A model generated the notes under the pieces. That model ran no database searches. It saw nothing but the letters and a program-made list of their open reading frames with translations, and was not told the origin of the DNA. The translations under genes and the position numbers were made by a program. From Bacteroidales bacterium UBA6428 (GTDB lineage Bacteria; Bacteroidota; Bacteroidia; Bacteroidales; UBA932), in assembly GCA_002437305.1 (NCBI GenBank), contig DJOW01000052.1:1-19161 (forward strand): 19,161 bases of DNA, written 5' to 3'. Below are positions 6,977 through 14,684 of this stretch, piece by piece (the first letter of the stretch is position 1; the number at the start of each line of letters is the position of its first letter).

Positions 6977-7121
6977 GTGTACCAAATGGCTGCGAGGGAG
7001 GGCGGTCCGTGCACCACATGGGTTTTTCTTGAACGTCAAGGGGTGCGGAATGAAGCCTTTCGCACCCGGTAGCGGCTTAAAGACGGGGCTTGGGGGCAAA
7101 AACCGGTCTTTCGCACCCGGT
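6977..7121. repeat. Spacer with short direct and inverted repeats
   Basis: CTTTCGCACCCGGT occurs at 7057-7070 and 7108-7121 (51 nt apart). GTGTACCAAATGG (6977-6989) and GTGCACCACATGG (7009-7021) are near-identical direct copies 32 nt apart. GGGTGCG (7041-7047) pairs with CGCACCC (7061-7067) as a 7-bp hairpin. No plausible protein is encoded on either strand. Confidence 0.6.
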
Positions 7122-7135
7122 GGAAAGGTTGAGAA

Positions 7136-7177
7136 AGCAAAAGCGGGAAGTTCCAATTGGAACTTCCCGCTTTTGCT
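7136..7177. terminator. Perfect 42-bp palindrome, likely bidirectional terminator
   Basis: An uninterrupted palindrome (centre AATT at 7155-7158, left arm beginning AGCAAAAGCGGGAAGTTCC) with T-rich outer ends in both directions. It lies 2 nt from the 3' end of tRNA-Thr (minus strand) and downstream of the acetyltransferase gene (plus strand), where a shared terminator is expected. Confidence 0.75.
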
Positions 7178-7178
7178 G

Positions 7179-7251
7179 AGCCACTCATCAGGCTCGAACT
7201 GACGACCTGCGCGTTACGAATGCGCTGCTCTACCGACTGAGCTAAAGTGGC
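7179..7251 (-). tRNA. tRNA-Thr(CGU)
   Basis: On the minus strand the 73-nt sequence folds into a cloverleaf: acceptor GCCACTT/GAGTGGC (one T-G pair), D-arm GCTC-AGTCGGTA-GAGC, anticodon loop TTCGTAA (anticodon CGT, reading ACG), and T-arm GTCAG-TTCGAGC-CTGAT. The anticodon stem has one A-C mismatch next to the loop (positions 31/39). CCA is not encoded. Confidence 0.92.
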
Positions 7252-7279
7252 TTGCTGCATTTCTCGTGGAAATGTATTG

Positions 7280-7310
7280 CAAATATAATCAAAATTTTTT
7301 AACTGAGAAA
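7280..7310 (-). promoter_or_regulatory. Promoter of tRNA-Thr
   Basis: On the minus strand TATATTTG (rc of 7280-7287) is a full -7 match, with TTTC 19 nt upstream as -33. The predicted start lies about 20-25 nt before the mature 5' end. Confidence 0.7.
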
Positions 7311-7332
7311 CTGATTTCGCCTTGTCTGCAGA

Positions 7333-7347
7333 AAGTTTACTAAACTT
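7333..7347. promoter_or_regulatory. 15-bp palindrome, possible operator
   Basis: AAGTTTACTAAACTT has 7-bp arms around one central base. It sits between the divergent promoters of tRNA-Thr and the flavoprotein gene, 23 nt upstream of the latter's -33 box. A regulator site is an inference from position and symmetry only. Confidence 0.35.
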
Positions 7348-7370
7348 CGGCATCCTCACGATTTTTCTTA

Positions 7371-7401
7371 TTGAATATGTGGGCATAGTTGGTTAACTTT
7401 G
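7371..7401 (+). promoter_or_regulatory. Promoter of the BaiN-like gene, nearly leaderless
   Basis: TAACTTTG (7394-7401) is a full -7 match; TTG (7371-7373) lies 20 nt upstream as -33. The start codon begins at 7406, only 4 nt after the box, so the transcript would have essentially no leader. Confidence 0.65.
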
Positions 7402-7405
7402 CACT

Positions 7406-8902
7406 ATGTATTCAGACATTATAGTTATTGGAGGCGGGGCGGCAGGACTCATGGCCGCTTACGGTGCCGTCAAGGCGCTTCCGCTCGGAAGTTCCGCACG
7501 GATAACAATCCTGGAGAAGATGCCCCGTCCGGGCAGGAAAATCCTGTTCACGGGCAAGGGAAGGTGCAACTTCACTAATCTCAAGGACTGGAACGAGTTT
7601 TCGCGGCACATCAGAACGAACCCTAATTTTGTCAAGCCGGCTTTCTATAACTTCACTCCGGAGAACACCATTGACTTCCTTGAAAGCAATGGCCTTGAGA
7701 CCGTGGTCGAGAGGGGTGACAGGGCGTTTCCATATTCACACAGAGCGTCGGACGTGCTGGACACCATCGTTGAGGTGGTGCTTCGCCACGGGGTTACGTT
7801 GTTGACCGACAGGGAGGTGACGGACATCCTTCCGGGATTCTCGATCCGCTGCGCCGACGGCGAGACGTTTGAGTGCTCGAAACTGATCATCGCCACGGGA
7901 GGGCTTTCCTATCCTGGAACCGGCTCGACCGGCGACGGCTATGGATGGGCCAGGTTCTTCGGGCACAATGTCACGCCTTGCTTTCCGTCGCTTACCGCCC
8001 TCGTCCCGAAAGGCTACAAGATAATCGGCAGGCCGGAAACCGACCTGAAAGGACATGTTCACAGGGAAACCCCCATGACGGGCAGCGGTGAGGCTTTGAA
8101 AGGCGCAAAATTGAAGAATGTCAACCTGACAGTAACGTTTGACGGATCGAAGTCTGAGTCCGAGTTCGGGGATGTGGACTTCACGGACGGCGGAATCGAG
8201 GGGCCGATCGGCTTTCAGGTCAGCCGCAAATGCGTCAAGGCATTGATGAACGGGGGGAAGGTAGCGTTCTCACTTGATTTGAAGCCGGGCGTGCCTTTGG
8301 AAGAACTGACAAACCGCATAAAAACCCTTTGGCAGGAGATAAAGAACGACCCTCGCACCCGTCAGTGGAAGGATGGCCGCGGTCTTAACGGCAAGGAGAT
8401 GTACAGGATCCTGCTGGGGAAACTGATGCCGTGGGAGCTGATCCCCGGGTTTCAGGCATGGAATCCGGAGATAATGAAGATTGATCTGAAGAAGTCTGAA
8501 TATGCGGACGGACGCTCCGACAGGCTCAATGCCCGCCAGGACAGTTATCGTTCACGGAGCTGGTCAGGAGGATCCGATCATCGTTTCAGCCGCCGGCCAA
8601 GACGTTACTATGATGTCGACCTTGATCTCTTGGCCAGAACCTTGAAGGACTGGAGGTTTGAGATAATAGGATTTGTCGGCTACGAGCGATGCGTGATCAC
8701 AGCCGGCGGCATCTCCACGGACGAGGTTATGCCTAAGACGATGGAGTCGCGTCTCAAGTCCGGCCTCTATTTTTGCGGGGAGATCCTTGACATGGACTGC
8801 GACACCGGCGGCTACAATCTTCAGTGCGCTTTCTCCACTGGCTACCTTGCGGGCGGTTCAGCCGCCAAGTCATTGTGCGGGTGTGATGTTGATCCGGCCT
8901 AG
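7406..8902 (+). CDS. BaiN/HI0933-family FAD-dependent oxidoreductase
   Basis: A 498-residue flavoprotein of the HI0933/BaiN family (also annotated aminoacetone oxidase-like), cytoplasmic, with a probable oxidoreductase function of unknown physiological substrate. The N-terminal dinucleotide-binding motif VIGGGAAG (7-14) is followed by the family signature GRKILFTGKGRCNFTN (~43-58), IIATGGLSYPGTGSTGDGY (~161-179), and the C-terminal FAD-closing TAGGIS, MESRLKSGLYFCGEILDMD and TGGYNLQCAFSTG (~432-479). It is about 80 residues longer than the ~410-residue family norm. Much of the excess is an Arg/Ser/Tyr-rich insert at ~364-402 (YRSRSWSGGS, FSRRPRRYYD), with a second at ~203-230. Only the ATG at 7406 places the start next to the first Rossmann strand. 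Confidence 0.88.
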   Translation: MYSDIIVIGGGAAGLMAAYGAVKALPLGSSARITILEKMPRPGRKILFTGKGRCNFTNLKDWNEFSRHIRTNPNFVKPAFYNFTPENTIDFLESNGLETVVERGDRAFPYSHRASDVLDTIVEVVLRHGVTLLTDREVTDILPGFSIRCADGETFECSKLIIATGGLSYPGTGSTGDGYGWARFFGHNVTPCFPSLTALVPKGYKIIGRPETDLKGHVHRETPMTGSGEALKGAKLKNVNLTVTFDGSKSESEFGDVDFTDGGIEGPIGFQVSRKCVKALMNGGKVAFSLDLKPGVPLEELTNRIKTLWQEIKNDPRTRQWKDGRGLNGKEMYRILLGKLMPWELIPGFQAWNPEIMKIDLKKSEYADGRSDRLNARQDSYRSRSWSGGSDHRFSRRPRRYYDVDLDLLARTLKDWRFEIIGFVGYERCVITAGGISTDEVMPKTMESRLKSGLYFCGEILDMDCDTGGYNLQCAFSTGYLAGGSAAKSLCGCDVDPA

Positions 8903-8946
8903 GGTCTTGTGAAAACGATGGAAAGTCTGTTTTTAGCGCAGGTGGC

Positions 8947-8977
8947 TTTCCAAAGACAGATTTTTTGACTATATTTG
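8947..8977 (+). promoter_or_regulatory. Promoter of the orphan gene at 9004
   Basis: TTTC (8947-8950), 19 nt, then TATATTTG (8970-8977): the same two boxes and spacing as the tRNA-Thr promoter. The predicted start near 8983 gives a leader of about 20 nt. Confidence 0.7.
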
Positions 8978-9003
8978 CTTGTAAATTATTAAAATAGATT
9001 ACT

Positions 9004-9477
9004 ATGGCTACAGGCGACCCAGTGTACCCTCTTGATCCGGAGAAGGTTTATTTCTCAATGGATGAGTTGACCCTTGACACAGATGAGGGCCCTAAGACTT
9101 TGAGGGTCGGTTCGTGGCTGAATTATGATCCTGTCAGAATCCACAGGATGGTGGTTCGGGAAAAGACGCTGCAGGTGGACCTGTTCGAGGTCTACAACCC
9201 TTTGATGAGTAAGTTGCGCAGAGCCGATCAGCAGTACTACAAGCAATTCATGGGACTTGGCTTGGCGATTGATTTTCCGGGCTACACGTCTGAGATTCTT
9301 GCGAAGATCCCGTTTGAGAATGATCCGATCGGTTTCTACAAATGGTGGCGTAAAGGAAAGCACGAGGACAAGGTCTATCTCTCCAAGGCCAACCGGTTCA
9401 AACTCTTCCAGAAGGTTGCATTGATGGATCCCAAGGTGATGCTCAAGAAGGATCTCGACTTCCTGAAATCGTTCTGA
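9004..9477 (+). CDS. Uncharacterised 157-residue protein
   Basis: I do not recognise this family. The product is soluble, without signal peptide or membrane segment, rich in Lys and aromatic residues, with segments YPLDPEKVYFSMDEL, VGSWLNYDPVRIHRMV and FYKWWRKGKHEDKVYL. The N-terminal half looks beta-rich and the C-terminal ~60 residues look helical (FKLFQKVALMDPKVM, ending DLDFLKSF). It starts at an ATG behind a good promoter and is followed after 17 nt by the small leucine-rich-repeat gene, so the pair is probably an operon. Codon use looks like the neighbours. The call as a real gene rests on the promoter, the start position and the absence of a better frame on either strand. Confidence 0.7.
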   Translation: MATGDPVYPLDPEKVYFSMDELTLDTDEGPKTLRVGSWLNYDPVRIHRMVVREKTLQVDLFEVYNPLMSKLRRADQQYYKQFMGLGLAIDFPGYTSEILAKIPFENDPIGFYKWWRKGKHEDKVYLSKANRFKLFQKVALMDPKVMLKKDLDFLKSF

Positions 9478-9494
9478 CATAATATTTTTTGAAT

Positions 9495-10190
9495 ATGCAA
9501 GACTGGCTGCAAGCCCTCGGACTTGACACTTCGGCCTCAGATGAGGACCGCGGAAGTGATGTCTGGGACAATGATAATTGCTGCAACTATTCCGCAGACG
9601 GCACAAAACTTCTGGACGCTGAGAATTATCCCGGTGAGGTGCACGTAAAAGATGGCACGAAAATAATCTGTGACGGGGTTTTCGCCTTTCAGCCTTACAT
9701 GGCCGAGGACAGAAAGATCGGGGAGGATGTTCCCCAAGAGGAAAGGTCTTCTTTTCTGGACAAGGTCTTTCTTCCCGGAAGTGTGACCCACATAGGTCGT
9801 GGCGCTTTCCGCGAGTGTGGCTGGATGAAAAGTATCCGCCTGCCTAAGGACTTGATATTCATAGGCGAGGAAGCTTTTTTTGGTTGCTGGGAACTTCGCT
9901 CTGTAAGTTGTCCCGCCGGACTGGTTGCCATCGGGGACGGCGCTTTCGGGGAATGCTTCTCATTGAATAAGGTAAAATTGAACAAGGGACTCAAGGCGAT
10001 AGGAGCCTGTGCGTTCATGGCCTGCGGCGCTCTGGAGGAGATAGCCCTGCCGCCTGGTCTGGAGTTCATCGGAGAGGATGCCTTTTACGGAGCACCATTG
10101 AAAAGGATTCTGGTGCCTGGCGGTGCGAGATCCCGTCTGATCGGGCTGCTTCCTGAAAATCTTCACAGGAAAATCCGCAACATCCGTTGA
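9495..10190 (+). CDS. BspA-type leucine-rich-repeat (LRR_5) protein, no export signal
   Basis: A 231-residue protein with about five ~23-residue LRR_5 repeats from residue ~90 to ~208: IGRGAFRECGWMKSIRLP, IGEEAFFGCWELRSVSCP, IGDGAFGECFSLNKVKL, IGACAFMACGALEEIALP and IGEDAFYGAPLKRILVP. Such repeats normally form a protein-binding solenoid, in BspA on the cell surface. Here there is no signal peptide or lipobox: the N-terminus (MQDWLQALGLDTSASDEDRG) is acidic, so the protein is probably cytoplasmic. I used the ATG at 9495; a TTG two codons earlier (9489) adds nothing. It lies 17 nt behind the orphan gene and probably shares its transcript. Partner and role unknown. Confidence 0.82.
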   Translation: MQDWLQALGLDTSASDEDRGSDVWDNDNCCNYSADGTKLLDAENYPGEVHVKDGTKIICDGVFAFQPYMAEDRKIGEDVPQEERSSFLDKVFLPGSVTHIGRGAFRECGWMKSIRLPKDLIFIGEEAFFGCWELRSVSCPAGLVAIGDGAFGECFSLNKVKLNKGLKAIGACAFMACGALEEIALPPGLEFIGEDAFYGAPLKRILVPGGARSRLIGLLPENLHRKIRNIR

Positions 10191-10196
10191 CGGTGT

Positions 10197-10226
10197 TTTC
10201 AATTTGAAAGTTTTTGATTACATTTG
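10197..10226 (+). promoter_or_regulatory. Promoter of the tandem SUMF1 lipoprotein gene
   Basis: TACATTTG (10219-10226) is a full -7 match, with TTTC (10197-10200) 18 nt upstream. The predicted start near 10232 leaves a leader of about 25 nt to the ATG at 10257. Confidence 0.6.
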
Positions 10227-10256
10227 GGATTGATGTTTTAGAGAATATTCATTGAA

Positions 10257-11711
10257 ATGAATAAAATACTTACTGTAGTCATAGGTGTGGCCGCAACGTT
10301 GTCTTTTGTGGCATGCAAGACGGCTGTCCAGAAGCCTCAGACGGTGGATTATGATATGGAATATTCTGTCGGGGACGTGACCTTCGACATGGTCAAGGTT
10401 CCGGCCGGGCATTTCACCATGGGCCTTTCCGCCGACAATCGCGTAAAGGTCGCCAACGGGATCCCGCATGAAGTCGCCCTTGACGGTTTTGTGATAAGTG
10501 CCATGCCGGTCTCGCAGGATCTTTGGACGGCGGTTATGGGCGGCAACCCGAGTTCCGTGCAGGACCCGGACGCTCCGGTGGACATGGTCTCATGGGTTGA
10601 GGCCGTGAAATTTCTCGGCAAACTGAACAAGGCTACGGGCAAGGTCTTCCTCCTTCCGACCGAGGCGCAGTGGGAATACGCCCAAGGAATCATGAATGGC
10701 CAGGGTTTCACATCTGTGGCAGAGTGGTGCCTTGACAGTTATGACGCTGTCACTGGCGGAGCGGGCAGGGATGGGTATTTCGATCCGATGGTTCTTGCCG
10801 TCAATCCGGATGGGCCTGAGGAAAGTGACAAAAAGGTTGTACGCACCGTTTTGGACAGAATGGAGGTGGAAAGCCATACCCGGAAGGCAAAGGTCGGTTT
10901 CAGACTTGTCCAGCCCACGGAGGACGTTCTTGCCGAGGCGGTTCTCGGACCGGTTGACGGCACGGTGATCGACAGGGAGACGGTTGATGCCAAGGAGGAT
11001 TCCAGGCCCGAGGTTGTCTCGGTCGGAGGAGTCTCATTCAAAATGATTAAGGTGAGAGGCGGTACTTTCTCGATGGGCTTCAATGACTACGACGCTCCTG
11101 CGGCGGCGTTTTCCATGCCGGAGAATGAACGGCCTGTCCATCAGGTCTCTCTGGATGATTTCGCGATCGCCGAGACTGAGGTGACTGTGGCATTGTGGAA
11201 CGCGGTGATGGGGAAGGTTCCTTACCTCAATGAGCTGGATGAGCCGCAGAGGCCGGTCTGCAACGTCTCTTGGTATAATTGCCAGACCTTCATCAGCCGG
11301 CTCAACGCGATGACAGGGCGCAGGTTCCGCCTCCCGACAGAGGCCGAGTGGGAATATGCCGCCAGGGGAGGACTGAGAACCCGTCGCTATGGTTTCAGTG
11401 GATCCAACGGCTTTGACACGATGTGGTACCTTGGCAACGCAAAGTCTAAACTGCATGATGTCAAGACTCTCAAGGCCAATGAGCTGGGACTGTACGACAT
11501 GAGCGGAAACGTGTGGGAGTGGTGCTATGACCGTGCGGGGGAATATTCAAAGGACGCCCAGGTCAATCCGACCGGAGCATCCGAGGGAGGCGCGAGGATC
11601 CTTCGCGGCGGCAGCTGCGCCAGCCGTTGGGATGCCTGCCGCATCACGAACAGGTCATTCATGCCGGCCGTGAACATCAAGGGCACTTTCGGCCTGAGGC
11701 TTGCGCTCTAG
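10257..11711 (+). CDS. Lipoprotein with two tandem SUMF1/FGE-sulfatase domains
   Basis: A 484-residue predicted lipoprotein: the signal peptide MNKILTVVIGVAATLSFVAC ends in a lipobox with Cys20. Two SUMF1-type domains follow. Domain 1 (~40-219) has VPAGHFTMG, PTEAQWEYA and the closing VGFRLVQP, but lacks the GNVWEW and RGGS segments. Domain 2 (~256-484) is complete: VRGGTFSMG, FAIAETEVTVALWNAVMG, RLPTEAEWEYAARGG, DMSGNVWEWCYD, RGGSCASRWDACRITNRS, GTFGLRLAL. True formylglycine-generating enzymes have two active-site cysteines in RGGSxxCxxxxC. Here the second position (Cys461) is kept but the first cysteine is shifted to just after RGGS, so catalytic sulfatase activation is doubtful. Many Bacteroidota SUMF1 proteins are structural or adhesive. 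It stands alone, with 86 nt to gcvT. Confidence 0.85.
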   Translation: MNKILTVVIGVAATLSFVACKTAVQKPQTVDYDMEYSVGDVTFDMVKVPAGHFTMGLSADNRVKVANGIPHEVALDGFVISAMPVSQDLWTAVMGGNPSSVQDPDAPVDMVSWVEAVKFLGKLNKATGKVFLLPTEAQWEYAQGIMNGQGFTSVAEWCLDSYDAVTGGAGRDGYFDPMVLAVNPDGPEESDKKVVRTVLDRMEVESHTRKAKVGFRLVQPTEDVLAEAVLGPVDGTVIDRETVDAKEDSRPEVVSVGGVSFKMIKVRGGTFSMGFNDYDAPAAAFSMPENERPVHQVSLDDFAIAETEVTVALWNAVMGKVPYLNELDEPQRPVCNVSWYNCQTFISRLNAMTGRRFRLPTEAEWEYAARGGLRTRRYGFSGSNGFDTMWYLGNAKSKLHDVKTLKANELGLYDMSGNVWEWCYDRAGEYSKDAQVNPTGASEGGARILRGGSCASRWDACRITNRSFMPAVNIKGTFGLRLAL

Positions 11712-11797
11712 CGTCTCACTCCTTGAGGAGCGGACGATGCGGGACTTGTGATAAAGTGAATTCAAAGGAATAATGCTAAACACTGATAATTGATTTT

Positions 11798-12904
11798 ATG
11801 GAGAATCAACTCAAAGTTACCTGTCTGCACGACAGTCACGTGGCGCTCGGGGCCAAGATGAGCCCTTTCGCCGGATTCGACATGCCGATCCAGTACTCTT
11901 CTATCACTGAGGAGCATCTGGCGGTCCGCGACAATGTGGGTATGTTCGACGTCTCGCACATGGGCGAGATTTTCGTCAGCGGTCCAGATGCCGAGAAGTT
12001 TGTCAACCACATATTCACCAATGACATCCGCCCTATGGTTCCGGGTCAGGTTCTCTACGGAATGATGCTTTACCCTGACGGAGGCACCGTGGATGATCTT
12101 TTGGTTTACAAAGAGTTCACCGCCGATCACTATCTTCTTGTTGTGAACGCGGCCAACATTGAGAAAGACTTTCTCTGGATCAAGGACCACTCGGAGGGCT
12201 ATGATGTGAAACTTGTCAATGATTCCGACAAGTGGGGACAGATAGCGCTTCAGGGACCCAAGGCCGAGGAGACTCTCGTGAAGGTTCTTGGCTTCGCCGC
12301 CGGTGCCGCAAAGCTTAAATTCTACACATTCAAGGATTTCGAGGACGAAGGTACGAGGGTTGTCATCAGCCGCACCGGCTACACCGGGGAGGACGGTTTC
12401 GAGATCTATGCCGCTCCGTGCCTCATCGTGAAGTACTGGGACGCTTTCCTCAAGGCCGGAGTCGTGCCTTGCGGACTCGGATGCCGCGACACCCTTCGCT
12501 TTGAGGCCGGTCTTCCGCTGTACGGAGACGAGCTCACTCCGGAGATCTCTCCTGTAGCAGCCGGCTTCAGCATGTTCTGCAAACTGGACAAGGATGAGTT
12601 CATAGGCAAGGAGGCCATCGCCGACCAGAAGGCTAACGGCACGAAGATGAAGCTCGTGGGCATCGAGCTCCAGGACAAGGCCATCCCGCGCGCCGGCTAT
12701 CCTGTCGAGCTTGAGGACGGAACGCAGGTGGGTGTCGTGACCACAGGCTACCACAGCATCTCGCTTGGAAAGAGCATCTGCTTCGCCCTGGTCAAAAGGG
12801 AGTACGGGGCGCTTGACTCTACGCTTTACATCCGTATCCGCAAGAAGGTGTTCCCGGGGAAGGTCGTCAAAAAAAGATTCTATCAGACGAATTATAAAAA
12901 GTAG
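11798..12904 (+). CDS. gcvT: Glycine cleavage system T protein (aminomethyltransferase)
   Basis: The 368-residue T protein transfers the methylene group from aminomethyl-lipoyl H protein to tetrahydrofolate and releases ammonia. Family hallmarks are visible throughout: MSPFAGFDMPIQY near the N-terminus, VGMFDVSHMGEI, TNDI, LYGMMLYPDGGTVDDLLVYK (folate-site region), YTGEDGFEIY (~190-199), CGLGCRDTLRFEAGLPLYGDEL, and the C-terminal barrel GYPVELEDGTQVGVVTTG. Length matches the family (~360-370). The ATG at 11798 gives the expected N-terminus. It opens the gcvT-gcvH-gcvPA-gcvPB cluster. I see no clear TAnnTTTG box or glycine riboswitch in the 86 nt upstream. The promoter is therefore undefined, and read-through from the lipoprotein gene is possible. 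Confidence 0.95.
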   Translation: MENQLKVTCLHDSHVALGAKMSPFAGFDMPIQYSSITEEHLAVRDNVGMFDVSHMGEIFVSGPDAEKFVNHIFTNDIRPMVPGQVLYGMMLYPDGGTVDDLLVYKEFTADHYLLVVNAANIEKDFLWIKDHSEGYDVKLVNDSDKWGQIALQGPKAEETLVKVLGFAAGAAKLKFYTFKDFEDEGTRVVISRTGYTGEDGFEIYAAPCLIVKYWDAFLKAGVVPCGLGCRDTLRFEAGLPLYGDELTPEISPVAAGFSMFCKLDKDEFIGKEAIADQKANGTKMKLVGIELQDKAIPRAGYPVELEDGTQVGVVTTGYHSISLGKSICFALVKREYGALDSTLYIRIRKKVFPGKVVKKRFYQTNYKK

Positions 12905-12971
12905 GAATGTCGCGGATTAATCTCTTCCGGCTATGGTTGAATGATAATATTTATAAAATAAATAATTGATT

Positions 12972-13352
12972 ATGAGTAAAGTAATAGAAGGTCTTCGTTA
13001 CAGCGAGGACCACGAGTGGGTAAAGGTTGAGGGCGGTGTCGCCGTCATCGGTATTTCGGATTTCGCCCAGAAGGAGCTGGGTGACATCACCTACGCTGAC
13101 CTTCCGGAGGTTGGCGATGATGTCGAGGCCGGTGAGGAATTCGGCGCTCTTGAGAGCGTCAAGGCTTCCAGCGAGCTTCTCTCGCCTGTCTCAGGAAATG
13201 TAGTGGAGGTCAATCCTGACCTGGAGGACTCTCCCGAGAAGATCAATGAGGACGCTTACGCGGCATGGATCATCAAGGTTGAGATGAGCGACCCTTCACA
13301 GGTTGACGCGCTCATGGACGCAGAGGCTTACAAGGCTTTTTCTGAGAAGTAA
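12972..13352 (+). CDS. gcvH: Glycine cleavage system H protein (lipoyl carrier)
   Basis: The 126-residue H protein shuttles the aminomethyl intermediate on its lipoyl arm between P, T and L proteins. Conserved features are SEDHEWV near the N-terminus, IGISDFAQKELGDI, and the lipoylation site ALESVKASSELLSPVSG with Lys64. The C-terminal helix is DALMDAEAYKAF. Length matches the family (~125-130). I used the ATG at 12972; the TTG two codons earlier adds only M-I. It follows gcvT after a 67-nt AT-rich gap and is separated from gcvPA by a single base, indicating tight translational coupling. Confidence 0.95.
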   Translation: MSKVIEGLRYSEDHEWVKVEGGVAVIGISDFAQKELGDITYADLPEVGDDVEAGEEFGALESVKASSELLSPVSGNVVEVNPDLEDSPEKINEDAYAAWIIKVEMSDPSQVDALMDAEAYKAFSEK

Positions 13353-13353
13353 A

Positions 13354-14679
13354 ATGGCTGCATTCCCTTATTTCCCTCACACAGAAGAAGATGTCCGCGC
13401 GATGCTGGAACGCGTAGGGGTGAAGTCTCTGGACGACCTCTATTCCGATCTGCCGCAGGAAGTCATCTTCAAGGGTGAATATGACTTGCCTGAGGCTATG
13501 TCCGAGCAGGAGGTCCGGGACTTTTTTGAGTCACTGGACAAGAAGGACGAGAAACTCAAGGTGTTCGTCGGCCAGGGCGTCTACGACCACTACACTCCGT
13601 CCGTTGTCCCTTACATCACTTCCCGCTCGGAGTTCCTTACTGCCTACACTCCTTATCAGGCTGAGATCTCGCAGGGAACCCTCAGGTACATATTCGAGTA
13701 CCAGAGCATGATCTGCGCTCTGACAGGGCTTGACATCAGCAACGCTTCCATGTATGACGGCCCGACAGCCGCCGCCGAGGCCGTGAGGATGGCGCCGGCC
13801 TGCACAAAGCGCAAGTCCCGTGTGCTTGTCTCCTCATCCCTGCTTCCTAATGTCATAAAGACCATCCAGACCTATTCTTACTACCACGGCAGTGAGTTGA
13901 CGATCATTCCTTGCAAGGACGGTCAGACAAGTCTTGACGGCGTCAAGGCTGAGCTCGCAAAGAACGATGTCGCCGGGTTGATTGTCCCTTCAATCAACCG
14001 CTATGGCATCATCGAGGACCTGACCGGCTTCGCGGAGGCCATCCACGAGGAAGGTGGAATATTCATTGAATATTGCGACCCTTCCGCTCTCGCGGTGCTA
14101 AAGACTCCTGCGGAGTGGGGGGCTGACATCGCTGTCGGTGACGGCCAGAGCCTTGGAATCCCGATGAGTTTCGGCGGCCCTTACGTCGGCTTCATGGCCT
14201 GCGGAAAGGAATATGTCCGTAAACTTCCGGGAAGGATCGTCGGTGAGACCCGCGACACGGAAGGACGCCGCTGCTTCTGCCTGACCCTTCAGGCCCGCGA
14301 GCAGCACATCCGCCGCGAGAAGGCCACTTCTAACATCTGCTCGAACGAAAGCTTGATGGCTCTCTATGTGACTGTCTATATGTCGCTTATGGGTCCGAAA
14401 GGTCTCAAGGAGGCCAATGACCGCTCATACGCCGCCGCTCACTATCTCCACGATGAGCTGCTGAAGACCGGCAAGTTCGCCGAGGTCTTCGACAAGCCGT
14501 TCCTCAAGGAGTTTGTGCTCAAGCCGTTGATGCCAGTCGAAAGGCTTCACATCAAGCTTCACGACGGTGGATTCTTCGCTGCCCTTGAGACAGAGGAAGG
14601 CTATGTAAGTTTCTGTGCTACCGAAAGAAGGACGAAAGCTGAGATCGACGCTCTCGTCGCGTTGGTGAAGGAGGCCTGA
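13354..14679 (+). CDS. gcvPA: Glycine dehydrogenase (decarboxylating) subunit 1, N-terminal half of P protein
   Basis: The 441-residue alpha subunit of the split P protein, which with GcvPB decarboxylates glycine using pyridoxal phosphate and loads the aminomethyl group onto GcvH. Typical segments are FPYFPHTEEDVRAML at the start, GQGVYDHYTPSVVPYI, FLTAYTPYQAEISQG, YDGPTAAAEAVRMA, MSFGGPYVGFMAC, RLPGRIVGET-like (RKLPGRIVGETRDTEG) and QAREQHIRREKATSNICSNE. The ATG at 13354 starts one base after the gcvH stop; the longer frame from 13303 merely overlaps gcvH. The PLP lysine is on the partner subunit, as in the family. Length is normal (~440-450). Confidence 0.94.
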   Translation: MAAFPYFPHTEEDVRAMLERVGVKSLDDLYSDLPQEVIFKGEYDLPEAMSEQEVRDFFESLDKKDEKLKVFVGQGVYDHYTPSVVPYITSRSEFLTAYTPYQAEISQGTLRYIFEYQSMICALTGLDISNASMYDGPTAAAEAVRMAPACTKRKSRVLVSSSLLPNVIKTIQTYSYYHGSELTIIPCKDGQTSLDGVKAELAKNDVAGLIVPSINRYGIIEDLTGFAEAIHEEGGIFIEYCDPSALAVLKTPAEWGADIAVGDGQSLGIPMSFGGPYVGFMACGKEYVRKLPGRIVGETRDTEGRRCFCLTLQAREQHIRREKATSNICSNESLMALYVTVYMSLMGPKGLKEANDRSYAAAHYLHDELLKTGKFAEVFDKPFLKEFVLKPLMPVERLHIKLHDGGFFAALETEEGYVSFCATERRTKAEIDALVALVKEA

Positions 14680-14684
14680 GGATT

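Noticed and set aside
6872..7156. A proline-rich 94-codon minus-strand gene
   Set aside because: It is the translation of intergenic repeats, overlaps the acetyltransferase gene end and the palindromic terminator, and has no promoter.
10257..11711. Bona fide formylglycine-generating enzyme
   Set aside because: The first active-site cysteine is displaced and domain 1 is truncated; called as a SUMF1-family lipoprotein only.
11712..11797. Glycine riboswitch upstream of gcvT
   Set aside because: The gap is only 86 nt and shows no paired aptamer-like helices; a small CTCC/GGAG hairpin is too short to call.
11762..12754. A 330-codon open frame on the minus strand
   Set aside because: Antisense to gcvT, with no domain-like features; a shadow of codon bias.
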